Source: Lumnitzera littorea (lineage: Eukaryota; Streptophyta; Magnoliopsida; Myrtales; Combretaceae). From it: a stretch of 64,000 bases of DNA. Positions 1 to 12,739 of this stretch are shown piece after piece (position 1 is the stretch's first letter; every line of letters begins with the position of its first letter). The notes below the pieces were generated by a model. It made no database searches. It was not told where the DNA came from and worked only from the letters and a program-made list of their open reading frames with translations. The translations under genes and the position numbers were made by a program. The stretch lies in the NCBI GenBank assembly GCA_024138015.1, contig JAMXBB010000010.1, forward strand, positions 80,372,038 through 80,436,037. Reading direction: 5' to 3'.

Positions 1-330
1 CCCCCCCCCCCCCCCCCCCCCCCCAACACCTAAAATTGCGTGCAAGCTAATCCTTAGACACTACATGGCTTAGTAGGTCAACTGTACTCCATATAAATAA
101 GATATGGAAGTTTCGAGTGAAAAGATCTAATTTTCCCTCCCTTGATCTTCTCTTCATAAGCACTCATAAGCCTCACTTAGTTCCCAACCACTTTCCTCCC
201 TAACTTAAGCATTAGAGGCCTTCACTAGCTAAGGGGTCTCTTTTGCAATTCTACTCACGGCTCTTAGACCACTTGAAGTGTAAGCAAGGACCATCTTAGT
301 GATATATACCATCACCAACTATTAATTGGC
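1..330 (+). mobile_element. LTR remnant (Tat-like leader), truncated by window edge
   Basis: The window opens with a run of 24 C. A TATA-like box (atataaata, 91-99) follows, then a pyrimidine-rich leader with the phrase taacttaagcattagagg at 201-218. Closely similar phrases follow a TATA box near 27.58 kb and, on the minus strand, near 57.7 kb, where gypsy coding remnants stand next to them. This phrase is typical of the R/U5 part of Tat-type Ty3/gypsy LTRs. I infer an LTR fragment reading rightwards. No gag follows, so the body is lost or unrecognisable. The borders are not defined. Confidence 0.45.
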
Positions 331-3300
331 CATCTAGCAAAAAATTTTCGATAATGGATCAACACCAAATTCCTACTATTACCCTCCATACCTTCAACTA
401 GCCCCAAGTCATTAGTCTTCTTTCTTCTACTTTAACCCTCATTTTGGAAGTCAAAGGGTAACTTAAACTTCATAATTTGCTCATCTTAGCCTATATTACC
501 CATACTTGAGCTAACTGATAATGAACTTTCCTTATCAATTAATTCTTTCCCATTCAAATTGCCTTGATTATCTTAATTATATGCTCAAAAAGCATATCAT
601 TTATAAGCCATGGTAATCGAGGTAGTTGTAATGTTACATGGTTTAATGCAAAATAGTACGATTATTGGTATACGACATTACATTCTTATATTTTTAAGGA
701 TCGTATGTCAAACGGCAATATGTAATATGTGCTTATATGATTATATTATAGGATTTACACAATATTTAGGACAATTCATAAATATTCATCATTAATATAT
801 TTATTGTGATAATTTTTTAAGTAGATATATTATTTATATTAATAGAAATTTGTTTTAAAATTAAGATCCACGCATTGTATGCATCATTAACCAGTTTATT
901 ATGTGGATAACAAGTTAAATGGCTTAAATTATTATTAAGAACTCAAATATAGTAATATTAACTAACATATTTTGATGACAATGTATTTCATGCATTAATT
1001 ATACTAAAAGCTCTTGAAATACATAATCATTGAACTTAGGAATAGATTAAAAAGATTAACAAGATTTATATGTTGATATATAAGATATTGGAAGAGTGAA
1101 AGAGCAATCAAGGTTCGTGAGAAAACAAGGTAAGCATTATCTAACTTGTTGCTTGATTGACTACATGTGTAGTTTTAGAGCAATGAACATAAAGCTATTT
1201 TGTCAACATAATAATAAGTCTACTGATTATATGTATGCTTGGGTTAGGAATGTAGAAAATGACAACCATGAACTGGGTGCTAGTTAACCCTTTGTTGGGG
1301 CTAGTAATCTTGAGTATTTTAATGTATTATTTAAGCGATGGACTACTACATGTGAGAAGGTGAGTTGTTAAGTGACTAGTCATTGCAATAAGGTCAAGCC
1401 TTTAGGAGGAAGTTGTGACCAAGTTATGTTGGTGAAATCATACACCTATATAAACCGGTGTACTAGACTAGTTGCAAGATGGTTGATATCAATAATGTTC
1501 CAAAATGAGACAACTAGATTTAGTGTTGGGGTTGGGATAAAATTACCATTTATAATATATTCTACATTATATATACATATGATTTCGAATATTAAGTTGA
1601 CGTAAAGATTTTACTGATTGTTACACCTAATCATAAGATAAATAAATTCTATTTGATGAATTTATTATTATATTATAAGCCTTATGGCATGGCATTCGCA
1701 TTGTGGTTCTTGCTAGATTTTTTGTTCAATTCGTTTGTAACATATTTTTTAAGTAAATGGAAATTTCAGATGGAAGACTTGAGAGTGTAAGATTGAACAT
1801 TGCATGACCTTACTTGGCAACAAGAACATACAATAGACTAACCATGCCCTTTGGATTTGAAGTGTGATACATTTGTCACGTATCCATTTTTTTTTTAATT
1901 TTAAGAGTAATTTTTTGAACACCAAGCAACTTCGTGAGGCAACTTAGAGGGAATGCAATTGCTACATCAAACAACTATTTAAACTATAAAATGGTTACAG
2001 ATCAGTCATAGCTGATGAAATACAAAAAATTAGAGATTAAGTTCTATTCTTGTAATTTTCCCTAGAAAAGCACTTTTAGACTACAAAATACTTTTACCTT
2101 AAAACTTTTCACTCTATTACTTGAATTGCTTGCTTATAATTTGCACTCTTATGTCCAACAATATGATGCATGATAGTAGGTTTAATGCAAGTTGTAGTTT
2201 TATCCTCATACCCTTATTTATTTTATGCATATCTAAGTGAAGTTTTTTTAATATTTCTTTTCTCAACTCTATTTAGGTCATTCTTAGAAGTAGATCTAGA
2301 TTAATTTAAGAATGTCTTACCTTTAAAACATTATTTTTATGAGATTATATGGATAATAAGCAACTTTTGACCTTCAAAAGAAGTCATCTTCATATCTAAC
2401 TTGTACTTGATTTGGTGATCAACCAAATTGAGCGTTATACCTACTTTTTTACCAACTTCTGTTTATAACTAAACAATTCCCATGGTAAACAAAATTTGCA
2501 AGTCTTTCATTCACAATCTCTTCTACAATTCATACTATCGTAATTGCCTTATTTTTAGCTAATGTGTATAGAGCAATCCTATTCGATACCTAAACCTAAA
2601 CTTGTGATTACTTCTAGAGAAATCATGGAATTTGAAGGGAGGAAGTCGGATGCAACTTTGAACTACTTAATAGCCCCAACCATACACAAAACTCTTTGGA
2701 GTAAGAAATATGCAAAGGTATTACATATATGTACAAATTCTATGATTCGGCTATGAAGAAGAAGTACAAAGAATATTATGATGAAAACAATTGAAGAAAA
2801 GGAAAGGATAATAAGTTGTGGTCCATTATCATAAGCTCATTCCTTTACATGCCTATAGAAGAGAGAATCGTTCTCTTAATAATTAATAAGCTTTTTAAAT
2901 GTTTGTTTCATTTCAGCCAAAAGTTGAGTAATGCATATTAATAACTAATTGTATGAGAAAAGGATCATGATATAGCTACAAGGTACACTAACATTGCTAA
3001 ATTCTATTTGATGGAGAGCGTCCCCTTACCTCCATCGAAAGATTATAGGACCTTGTCTAAAGAGAGACATCATTAAAGGAAAACTAGCTGTTAAGATCAG
3101 TATCTTACTTGATGGTTTGAAAGTTGTAGGATGCATTTTCTAAGAATAGAAGACCTAAGGATATTGTGATCTTCCTTTTTCCACTAATGATATATCATAC
3201 AATTGATTAAGAAAGGTGTTGTTGGATCTTAGTTGAAATTGACTTGTAAATTGCAACCAAATAATTTACTAGGAAGGAAAACCGAGGTATGTAATCTATA

Positions 3301-4396
3301 TATGTAATGAAAAGACGACTAGAGTTGACCAGGAAGTCCATCTATAAAAAAAGGTAGGCCTATCTAGTAAGAAACAATTACTATTAGAATATTCAAGTGT
3401 ATTAGTTAATATATTTTTATACTTTCATAGTTACATTATATAATACTAACCAACAATGTGCAATACAAAATAGAATTCGCAATATATTAAATAATTGAAT
3501 CAAACCACATGCACACTGATGATTTAAAAAAAAAAATAAACAATATGAAATGTCCTTCATTAAAAAAAAAAAAAAAAGAAAAGAAAAGGAACAAAATAAT
3601 CTATTTCTATACTAAGCAAATAGCATATGGAATAGATGACTAGAAAATAAAATTTAACTTATCTTCCCTTAGAATGAAGAGATTAATTTGGCAATTTTAA
3701 GTCTTTTCTTTTTTTTTTTTTTTTTGTTAAGGAACGAATCCTTCCATGTAAATTAAGGTTATCGCAAAATTAACGTAATCTTACATTTGGTTAAATTTGG
3801 CCAGTTTATATGAAGTAAAAATAAAGTTTTGAATGGGATGCCCCCTGAGGTAGTTTAGGACAACTTTAACCTTTCATGATCAAAAAAATTTCTTCTCTTT
3901 TTGGTAAAAAAGAAAAAAAGAAAAAAAATGGGATATGCAATATTTTAGTTAAAATTAAATTAAATTTATAACAAACTGTGTGTTTGAATTATGATCACAA
4001 AATGTAAGAATTTTTTTCCTAATATAAGTACTAAAAGGCATATTATTTTTTGTAGCTTTTATGTAATTACAAAAAATGTACTAATTCTATTCACTAAATC
4101 TACTCTATTTTTTTTTTTTTTTAATGAGCATAAGTATTTGAATTTTTCATGCAAACATTCACATAATGCATGTGTACTGTGAAAATGAAAACTTTGGATC
4201 AATGGCATATAATATTTAAATTATCGCTAATTTCACCAATAAAGTGTAAATAATTCATTAAAGAAAGTTATATTGAAGACGTTTTATTACTCCCTAGAAA
4301 AAAATTTGGAAGGATATTTTATCCAATCGTGAAACTGGTTTAAGACGTCTATTTATTTTTTAAATTTATTATGAAACTTATCTCACTCTTGTATAT
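331..4396. other. AT-rich stretch, no gene recognised
   Basis: Only short frames broken by stops are present, and none resembles a family I know. There are A-runs near 3527-3580, T-runs near 3710-3726 and 4110-4123, and scattered AT-rich simple sequence. It probably consists of very old element debris. Confidence 0.6.
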
Positions 4397-7300
4397 TATA
4401 AGTCCTTAAAATTGAGTTTAAGACAACTGAACTTAGATTTAGGGCTTTTAGGAAAAGTTAATCGATTGAGTCCAAACTTTACGACTAAAATAGAAAAGTT
4501 AGTTGAAGTGACTCAATAAAGTTAGATTTTGAAAATAGTGACCTAAAATCCCAATTTCGCCTTTAAAAGTAAGATTATTTAATATGGTACTAAAATGCTC
4601 AAAACCCCTAAAATTAAATTCAAATTGTGACAAGAATTTAGAGATAAATTAATTAAGCTTCAAAATCAAATAATATAGTATATTTTACTATATGAATATA
4701 CTCGTATTTTTATGAGTACACTAAGTATATATAATAATTATACCCGTAAATTAATCTTAAATTACTTAATTATATACATTATGTGTTGAATTCATAAAAA
4801 TAATTAAAAAACATATCTTAAAAATAAAGATATGTTAAAAAATTAATTATATGAGTATAGTTATATACTACACGTGATATATATACATTGAATATATACT
4901 TGTATATTAATAGATAACCCAATATATTAATAAATTATACTTAAAACCCTTAAAGGATTGCAAATCTTATCATACAAATGCTTTTTACGGCTAGAAATTG
5001 CTAGATATTGTTGTGGCAAGCTGTGGAGGTTTAAATTGCTATATCAAAAGCTTCAAACCCCTCTAAATTGACACCTCCTACATGCATTTAGGGGGAAAAA
5101 GTAAGGAAAAAATAAAAGAAAATCCAAAATGGTAGCAACCGACTCCAACAAGTATAAATAAGCTTCAATACATCAATTCACAACTTTACCAGTTAGAAAC
5201 AAAAGAAAGAAAAAATTAGAAAAAATTGTAGAAAATAGAAAAAAATTATAGGAAAAATAGAGCAATTATCGTGTTTTGTTAGTTCCTAAGGCTCCCATTG
5301 ATCTACTATTGAGTCACTTCACCATTAAGGATTACCCTTAGCATCTAAGGCTTTCGAAAACCACCCAACTACCACTATAGTATCCAAGAACAGCCAAGTC
5401 AATTTCCTATCCTATTTTTTGATAATTAAAAAAAAAAAAAAACAAAATCTACCTAGAAAATTATGGAAAAAATTGTAGTTAGGTTATTTCAAACATGCTT
5501 TCATGTGTTATTTTTATTTTTGAAAAATTTGGGGTATTCAATATATTTACTTAAGAAAATTACTATTCATCCAAAGTTTCAATTGCAAAATAAATGTATT
5601 AAATAATGTTGTTTTTCGCTCAAAATTTTTATATAGGATGTATATGGTATATAGGTAATTGCTATATAGCTCAAATTTTCATTTGAATATTTTTAATATT
5701 TATTGCATTTTTTTGGCATAAAAATAACTCGAAAATAAGTTGAAATTGTGAAATAAATAGGAAATTATGAAATTAAATAAAGAAATGGACATGTACTAAT
5801 CTCTAGTAAATAATAACAATGTTGGGTCAAATTGAAATTAAGTTGGTACAAAAAGGATCATAATCAAGTAATTTAAGATAATTTAGAGATAAAATCGTAA
5901 ATACGAATATATAAGTAATAGATTGAAAACTTAAAACCAAGTAATAGTTGAGTTCCCCATATTTTTAGGAGTCCACAAAAATTTTCAAGGAATTATTTGG
6001 TGATCTGAGCTATTTATTATGAATTTATATAGTAAAATAACTTAAATTACAAATCGGGACGTATTTTTAGTAATAATAGATTAAAATGAAATAAATAGTT
6101 TAATAAAAATTATATATGGGTGTATTGCTCAAATTAGATAAAAAGTGTATTTTTAATATATTTAATAATATTTTATTGACCGAGATATATTATATGAGTA
6201 TTAGGGCTAAACAATACATATGTTATAGCATTATATTGACAAATCAGGTAAAATACAGTTTAATTACATAAATTACGTATAATACAATAGTAGTTATATA
6301 GATACATATAATTGTATTAAAAACTTGAATTACTCATCTCTAAAAATGGGACCCGTAACATGTGTCGTTAAGTTTGTATGAATCCAATGACACTAATTTT
6401 ATTAAAATCGAGCAATCTTAGGTAATATAACCCGTAACTCTATAATATTCTAAAACATACGTATTACAGTAATCCTACCAAAATCGAAACGTGATTTAAT
6501 AAATTAAAAGAACGTTTCGATACGATCAAAACGATATGTAATATGTAATATTATAAATTACGTATATTATCAATAATTAAAAACTTAACTCGATATATAT
6601 ATAATAATAAAACTATACATCATTGTGATACTATATTCTTATATAAATAACCGTTTTAGGTCAAACCCTAATATTTTCGTAATTATTATGAAAACTAAAT
6701 TTGGGTTTTGTATGTGTATAGAATCCCCCAGTAGTCAAACTGTTGACAACTCGAGTCTTCCGTAGTGAGTATCTGAATAAGTAAGTTGGAATTGTAGCTT
6801 CACCGCTTGTTAGGATATTGTATTAAAGTATCTAGAGACTCAGGAGTACTTCTGATTGTATTTGTAATTAGTTGTTTGTGTACATGTCGTATGTATGTAT
6901 AATACTCAGTTATGATAGGAGTTAAACTCCTTGGAGCGTTGTTCTGCATGTTCACATTGTTTCTGTATTGTATGAACTTGTTTGGTCATCCCTGATATCA
7001 ATTAGCAATTATTCAATTAAAATGAAACTAGACATTGATAACACCTAATAGGGGAAACGATTAAGAGTACTAAGCCAAATACCGACTTCTTTAGATGAGG
7101 ATAGCTAAAATGGTTATTTCCCTATCCTTAGTCGAATTAAGTGACAGGCGAGGAGGTCGCAGCAAGGGTAAGGGCCATAGTTCAAAGGCAATCATGGAAG
7201 GAGGGTGTTTTCCATTACATAAGCCTGGGTTTAGCCTGATTTGAGTCACAATAAAACTCCTCAATCCGAGTTAGAGCGGATATAATTTCTCTAACCTTAC

Positions 7301-7942
7301 AATGGATTGAATAACATTGGGCAATGTTTCATTTGATTGATTGCATTGCATTTCATCGTAATTAATAACCTTGCTTATAATTTTTTGATACTCTTCTGAC
7401 CCCGTCCCACTTACTGAGGTAGCTGTGCTCATATCCCTATAGAATTTTTTACAGGTACTAAGTGAAGACAAGATGTTTCGATACCACCAACCCCAAGTTA
7501 GTATGCTGCTAACTGGGAAAGTGAGGAATGAAGAATCAACTAAACTTAGGCTTTTGACCTTTCTTTTGACTTCTGAGGAAACTAATTAGGATTTTCCAGG
7601 ATGTCCACTAATTTCTTAACTTGTTGTATATAGTCTGAAAAACCTATGGTTTTTTATAAACTCTGATTGTACGCTTTAACTTTGGAGATGAGATATTAAT
7701 GTAAATGCTATTATGATATAAGACGACAGGTTATGTAGAATAAGTATTTTGTAAAACTATATTATAGGTTTGGTTATTCACAAGTATCAGAATGGATGCT
7801 TCATGCTAGTTAAGTTATGCGTGCCTTGTGTAGATTATATCTACAACAGCAGCTATAAAGTCAACTTCTATTTTAAGTTAGTTTACGCATCGGGACTGTT
7901 ATGACTCCTACTGTTATGACTCCTCCTGTTTAAGGCGTGATA
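4397..7942 (+). repeat. 5' LTR of element 1 (about 3.5 kb)
   Basis: This is a long LTR ending in gcgtgata at 7935-7942, before a PBS. A TATA-like box (tataaata) lies at 5153-5160. The last 1.06 kb matches the truncated 3' LTR at 10612-11657. The same end block (ccaaataccgac, aggaggtcgc, aacttctat) recurs in the 3.1-kb LTRs at 43267-46372 and 52270-55343, so all four copies are one family. The left border is the least certain part because the first 2.4 kb have diverged strongly. Confidence 0.6.
5153..5160 (+). promoter_or_regulatory. TATA-like box in element 1 LTR
   Basis: The motif tataaata stands about 760 bp into the LTR. In the related LTR at 43267 a tataaata box lies about 590 bp in, followed in both cases by an A-rich leader. 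I infer the start of the R region just downstream. Confidence 0.45.
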
Positions 7943-7951
7943 GTTCGGAGT

Positions 7952-7967
7952 TAGTATCAAAGCATGG
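7952..7967 (+). other. Primer binding site, initiator-Met tRNA type
   Basis: The sequence tagtatcaaagcatgg begins 10 bp after the LTR end. It resembles the tggtatcagagc start of the PBS used by many plant gypsy and copia elements that prime with initiator methionine tRNA. Two transitions separate it from that 12-base core. Its position and its orientation support the LTR border. Confidence 0.6.
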
Positions 7968-8601
7968 TTCTAAAAGAACCAAGCTTTAAAATGTCTAATT
8001 AAAATAAGTAGACAATAAGATCACTAAGAATAGGGTTGATAATGAATATAAAAGACTTAGATTCATGAGATATATATATAACTTATATATATATATGTAA
8101 AATAGGGTTATAAACTGACTTTAACTTGTTATTTCAAATTCGTAAAAGCGGTTTATTACATATATAGTGAAATTTTGAATGGGAAGAGGATAAGACTCCT
8201 GTTGAATATAGGATTTGGAAGCAGAATTTGTTGCTAGATATGGCTAACTAGAAGATGTTTTATACTATCAATGAGATTATCGAGAATTATAAGTGTGGAA
8301 TGTCTTTCAGTATGCAAGATGATTAGAGGATAATGAGAGATAAGTTAGGGTCTACGTATAATTAGTATACTGCTATAGCTGCCTATGAGAAAAGATACTT
8401 CTGGGAAAATGGAGTGTTACTGTAAGGGTCCCTATATTATATTTTTCAACTTTAGTAAAGGTAAGCAAGGATTATCCCCTAGGTTTTGATCAGGCACCCC
8501 TAAGTGTTCTACATATTCCTAGAAACTATCCCCCTAGTGTAGTCGACGGGTTTCCCAGATACCCCCTAAATAAAACTAAGGGTATAAAAGTACCACTATA
8601 A

Positions 8602-8844
8602 CCCCATGAGCCCAAACCCCCTATAATACTACCTAAGAATCCACTTCAAGAAGCACAGCTGAATGTAGAAGTGAATAATGATAATGATGATGATCTTAAG
8701 GACAATCTGAAAGAAGAGGAGGCTGAACCAAAAGATGAAGCACAAGACAGTGATAGTGAGGTTTACAAAGTAGTGGTTATATTAGATACTCATGTAGTGG
8801 TAGAGGTTAGCTTAGGGTCTAATCAGACTGGGATGAGAGATTAG
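8602..8844 (+). pseudogene. Acidic open stretch upstream of gag in element 1
   Basis: An 80-codon stretch between stops (TAA at 8599, TAG at 8842) lies between the PBS and gag. It has no ATG at its head. It encodes a proline-rich start, then a strongly acidic middle with runs such as NDNDDD, EEEAEP and DSDSE, and ends in a valine-rich piece. Codon composition and the single open frame suggest former coding sequence, perhaps an extra ORF or an extended gag N-terminus. The DNA before it (8170-8420) also gives protein-like fragments such as YRIWKQNLL. I recognise no domain. It could also be chance in decayed DNA. Confidence 0.35.
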
Positions 8845-9459
8845 TTTCCCCTAGAAGATGTAGCAACTCCAGATAATGCGGGTAACTAAAAGTAAGAGGA
8901 TGGTAAGAAGGTAAGTCTAAGGTTTTTGATATCTCCTAACCTAGTTGTTTGATGTATCTAGGCCCCCCTAACAATTTTGATGTGCTTTCGACTTTTTGAA
9001 TGTAACTAATGTACTTTCAGATGATTACGGCTACCAAGTATGTAAATAATGTATATAGATAATTTGATGTTGTAGATAAAGTAATGTGATCTTTTGAATG
9101 TAAAGTTTCCATTATCTTATGACTATTGTAAAGTACATGTTCTTATAGGTCAATATCTGTATGAGATATCACCATGAATATGACATAAATGTTACAGGTG
9201 AAATGTGATGAGCTTATGACATACAAGTATATTTTTTAACACACGTAAAGTGTGTAATGAGTGATATATAAATATATCATTGCTTATATAGGGATGAGGT
9301 ACTATAAGTTTTGTGTTGATTAAGATCCTTGGTGAGGAAATTTGTAGTCATGTATTGCTAATGCAAAGAATAATTAATTTATATGTAAATATGAGTTGCT
9401 TAGGTCAAATATTAACCTCAGGTACACATTTTGTGAGTGCAAGATTGATAATTAGTGAA

Positions 9460-10648
9460 TTGTGAATCTGAATAAGGCTGAGGAAGTAAATAGAAAAGGA
9501 AATAAGAATAAACAACCCGAAGGAGGAGTACCACCTCCTAATCGTCTTAATCCACCAGAACCACCTAGAAATGATATATAACCACTTACTCAGAACGTGA
9601 TGGACCTAACTTATTTTAGACAAATGTTTGCTAATGTAAATACTATGATCCAACATCAAGGAGCTTTAATCCAACATTTGATCATCGATGGAAATGTGAT
9701 GAACTAAAGGCCAGCAGAGGCTAAACCTAGAGTGACTGGACCCCAAGATACAAGTCAACTTCCCGAGTTTATAAAATAGAATTGGTATTTTGAAGGTGAA
9801 ATGGGTAAACCTACCTTAGCTAATGATTGGTTAGCCCAGATTGAGCACAATTTTGAGGCGTTTAGGATTCTCGAAAACCAAAAGGTCTCTTATGGCACTT
9901 TCTTGCTAAAGATGAGAACATGAGTTTGGTGGGACTCAATAGCAAGAACAATGTCAGGCCCATTACATGGTAAGTATTTCGAGAAGCATTCAAGAGCTAA
10001 TATTTCCTTGTCAATATGCAAAATCAAATGACCTGACAATTAATGGAAATAAAGAAAAGGCCTATGAGTGTAGCATAATATGAGAATGAGTTTAATAGGT
10101 TGTTGCAATATGTGCTTAAATTGTACAGGGATAATCAAGTACTAAAGAAGGATCTTTTTCTTAATGGATTTGATGGCACAATGCGATGCAAGTTAATGGA
10201 TTATGGATTAACCACTTATAATCATATTGTAGATAAGGTGCGTGAAATGGAGAATAATCGACTGGCTATGCAAAATGAATGGAGTAAGAAACTGAAGAAA
10301 GTTAATCAATATAGGCTTGTTTTCAAGAGAACATTTTCAGGCGTAAATAATAACTCGAGTCGAAAGGGAAAGAAGCTAGCTGCTATAACCAGTGGCCCTG
10401 CTTCAAATAGGATTAAATTTAGTTTCTATGATGAGGTAGGAAATGTGAGATGCTGGAAGTGTAGAGCTCAACATTTCCCCAAGAAATGTGCTCAATTAAG
10501 GGGCAAGTGCTTTCTATGTGGTAATCCAAATCATATATCAAGAGAATGTCTAAAGATGAGAATAGTAAAGTATTACAGTTGTAGAATGAAAGGACACTTC
10601 TCTAGGTATTGTAGGCATGCCGTATATGTGTATAATACTCAGTTGTAA
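9460..10648 (+). pseudogene. gag: gag polyprotein relic of element 1
   Basis: This is the structural protein of an LTR retrotransposon. One frame runs from about 9460 to 10032 with a few stops. It shows a proline-rich N-terminus, then the capsid-like core (FEGEMGKPTLANDWLAQIE, later VWWDS) typical of the Retrotrans_gag domain. After one frameshift it continues as an open 182-codon stretch (10100-10648). That part carries three zinc knuckles: a degenerate C-X2-C-X3-H-X4-C (residues 118-130), a perfect C-X2-C-X4-H-X4-C (137-150), and a third whose first Cys is Tyr (158-171). The frame then runs into LTR sequence at about 10612 and stops, so the natural C-terminus and all of pol are missing. Confidence 0.8.
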
Positions 10649-11657
10649 TAGGAGTTGAACTCCTTGGAGAGTTGTTCTACATGTTCACATCATTTCTACA
10701 TTGTATGAACTTGTTTAGTCACCCTTGATTATAACTAACAATTATTCAACTAAAACGAAACTAGACATGCGTAACACCCGATAGGAGAGACGATTAAGAG
10801 TGTCGGGCCAAATACCGACTTCCTTCAATGAGGATGGCTAAAATGGTCATTTCCCCATCCTTAATCGAACTAAGTGACAGGTAAGGAGGTCGCAGCAAGG
10901 GTGGGGGGCCATGGTTCGAAGGCGGTCATAGGAGGAGGGTATTCTCCATTGCATAAGCTTGGGTTTAGTCTAATTTAAGTCACAATAAAACTTCTCAATC
11001 TGGGTTGGAGCAAGTGTAATTTCTCTAACCTTACAATGAACTGAATAACATTATACAATGTTTCATTTGATTTATTGTATTACATTTCATCATAATTAAT
11101 AACCTTGTTTATGATTGTTTAGTACTCTTCTAACTCCGTCCCACTTACTGAGCTAGTTATGCTCATATTCCCATAGAGTCTTTTTCAGATACTAAGTGAA
11201 GACAAGATGTTTCAATACCGCCAACCCCAAGTTAGTGTGCTGTTGACTAGGAAAGTAAGGAACAAATAATCAACTAAACTTGGGCTTTTGACTTTTCTTT
11301 TGAGTTTTGAGGAAACTAATTGGGATTTTCTGAGATGCCCACTAGTTTCCTAACTTATTGTACATAGTCTAAAAAACCTATAGTTTTTTATAAACTCTTA
11401 TTGTACGCTTTAACTTTGGAGATGAGACATTTATGTAAATGCTATTGTGATATAAGACAACAGGTTATATAGAATAGGTATTTTGTAAAGCTATACCATA
11501 GGTTTGGTTATTCATAGGTATCAAAACGAATGCTTCAAGCTGGTTAAGTTATGCTTTATGTAGACTATATTTACGATAGTAACCGTAAGGTCAACTTCTA
11601 TCTTAGGTTGGTTTACATAGCAAGACTGTTATGACTCCTCCTATTCAGAGCGTGATA
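10612..11657 (+). repeat. Truncated 3' LTR of element 1
   Basis: It matches 6880-7942 of the 5' LTR but lacks the first 2.5 kb, including the TATA box. The junction with gag lies in catgccgtatatgtgtataa, which aligns with catgtcgtatgtatgtataa in the 5' LTR. It ends in gcgtgata like its partner. The differences between the two copies are mostly C/T and G/A, which fits an old, methylated insertion. Confidence 0.75.
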
Positions 11658-11934
11658 TATATGAGATAAAATTTCTCTGTTTCGATTCACTAAATATATG
11701 TATGAAAATAATTAATATCAAATGGTTATGCACAAAAACAACTATATGTATGATTATATGTTAAAATCCTAGAGTTGAATAGTCCCATATTTCTTAATAA
11801 TAATAGATAATAATAGAATATATGATGGCAATTAATGTCAAATAGTTATACATGGAAAATATATATATATATAAGACCATATGCTAAAAAATTAGAGTCA
11901 AATAGTTTCCTATTCCCCTAATAAAAACAAATAT

Positions 11935-12076
11935 TGTAAAGAGAGTCAAATAAAAAATATTAATTCAATAATATTGGGTTATAATAAAGTAATAGTAAAG
12001 AGAGTTGAATAAAAACTATTAGTTTAATAATATTAGCTTATAATAAAGTAATAGTAAAGAAAGTTGAATAATAATA
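11935..12076 (+). repeat. 59-bp tandem repeat, about 2.4 copies
   Basis: Repeats with the phrases taataaagtaatagtaaaga and gttgaataa follow each other at a spacing of about 59 bp, with a more diverged first copy. Just upstream (11710-11930) a looser tandem of phrases like tcaaatagtt is visible. No coding content is seen in 11658-12076. Confidence 0.55.
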
Positions 12077-12739
12077 ATAACAATAACGTTGATAGAGGTA
12101 TTTCCCTAAGGATACAGACCAACCTAGTTAGGACTGTATCCGACCTACTACATGACTACATCCTTTCCCTTCACTACATCTAATCACTCATAAATCTCAC
12201 CAAGTGTGCACATCAACTAGGGAAAACCGATCATCTAAATGCCATTAAGTAGAACAACTCGATTAGAGTAGATCGAGTCGACCTCCCTTAGCTCGTAATA
12301 ACTGCCTTTAGATCGAACTTTAACCGATTAACTCCAAAGGGTTCAAATTCTAATGCCAGGTGCAAACAGTTACTGCTTTGTCTAAATAACCATCCACTAA
12401 CTAGTATAACGTTAGCTACATCCCTTAAAATCGAAAAGTGGTCCTAAGTTTAAATTAAGTGCACGTGCTAAGTTTTGGAGGCAATCGTTACCAAATTCAA
12501 ATTGACTAATGACTATAAAAGAAGATCGAAGCACAGGCAATAGGTTCTTTTGAACACTCAAACACACCTCTACCTTTATCTCTTCTCTAAAAACACTTTA
12601 ATTTGCACCGGAATCACCCCAACACCCCTTATAGCCTAATTTCTTTTTGTCTTGCAGTGTATCTTCAAGCAAAGTGTCTAAGATACATCTCACCCCAATT
12701 TCTAATATCAATAAGCACGATCTATTTTCATATACTACG
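12077..12739 (+). repeat. Probable 5' LTR/leader of element 2
   Basis: A TATA-like box (tataaaa, 12514-12520) stands 220 bp before the gag start, followed by a pyrimidine-rich leader. No second copy exists in the window to fix the LTR ends. The start at 12077 is simply where the tandem repeat stops. Confidence 0.4.

Larger units (their letters stand above)
4397..11657 (+). mobile_element. Element 1: old LTR retrotransposon, pol deleted, 3' LTR truncated
   Basis: A direct repeat pairs 6.88-7.94 kb with 10.61-11.66 kb. Both copies share long phrases such as aggagttgaactccttgg and aactaagtgacagg, with many transitions between them. A primer binding site follows the left copy and a gag reading frame fills the interior. 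The left LTR can be traced to about 4397 (tataagtcc, matching tgtaagccc at the start of the related solo LTRs at 43267 and 55343). The five bases before it (4392-4396) and the five after the right LTR (11658-11662) are both TATAT, which fits a target-site duplication, though the site is low-complexity. No protease, RT or integrase is present. A deletion fuses the end of gag to the middle of the 3' LTR. Confidence 0.7.

Noticed and set aside
7271..7471. Minus-strand 66-codon frame
   Set aside because: It lies in the LTR of element 1, and the sister LTR at about 11.0-11.2 kb does not preserve it.
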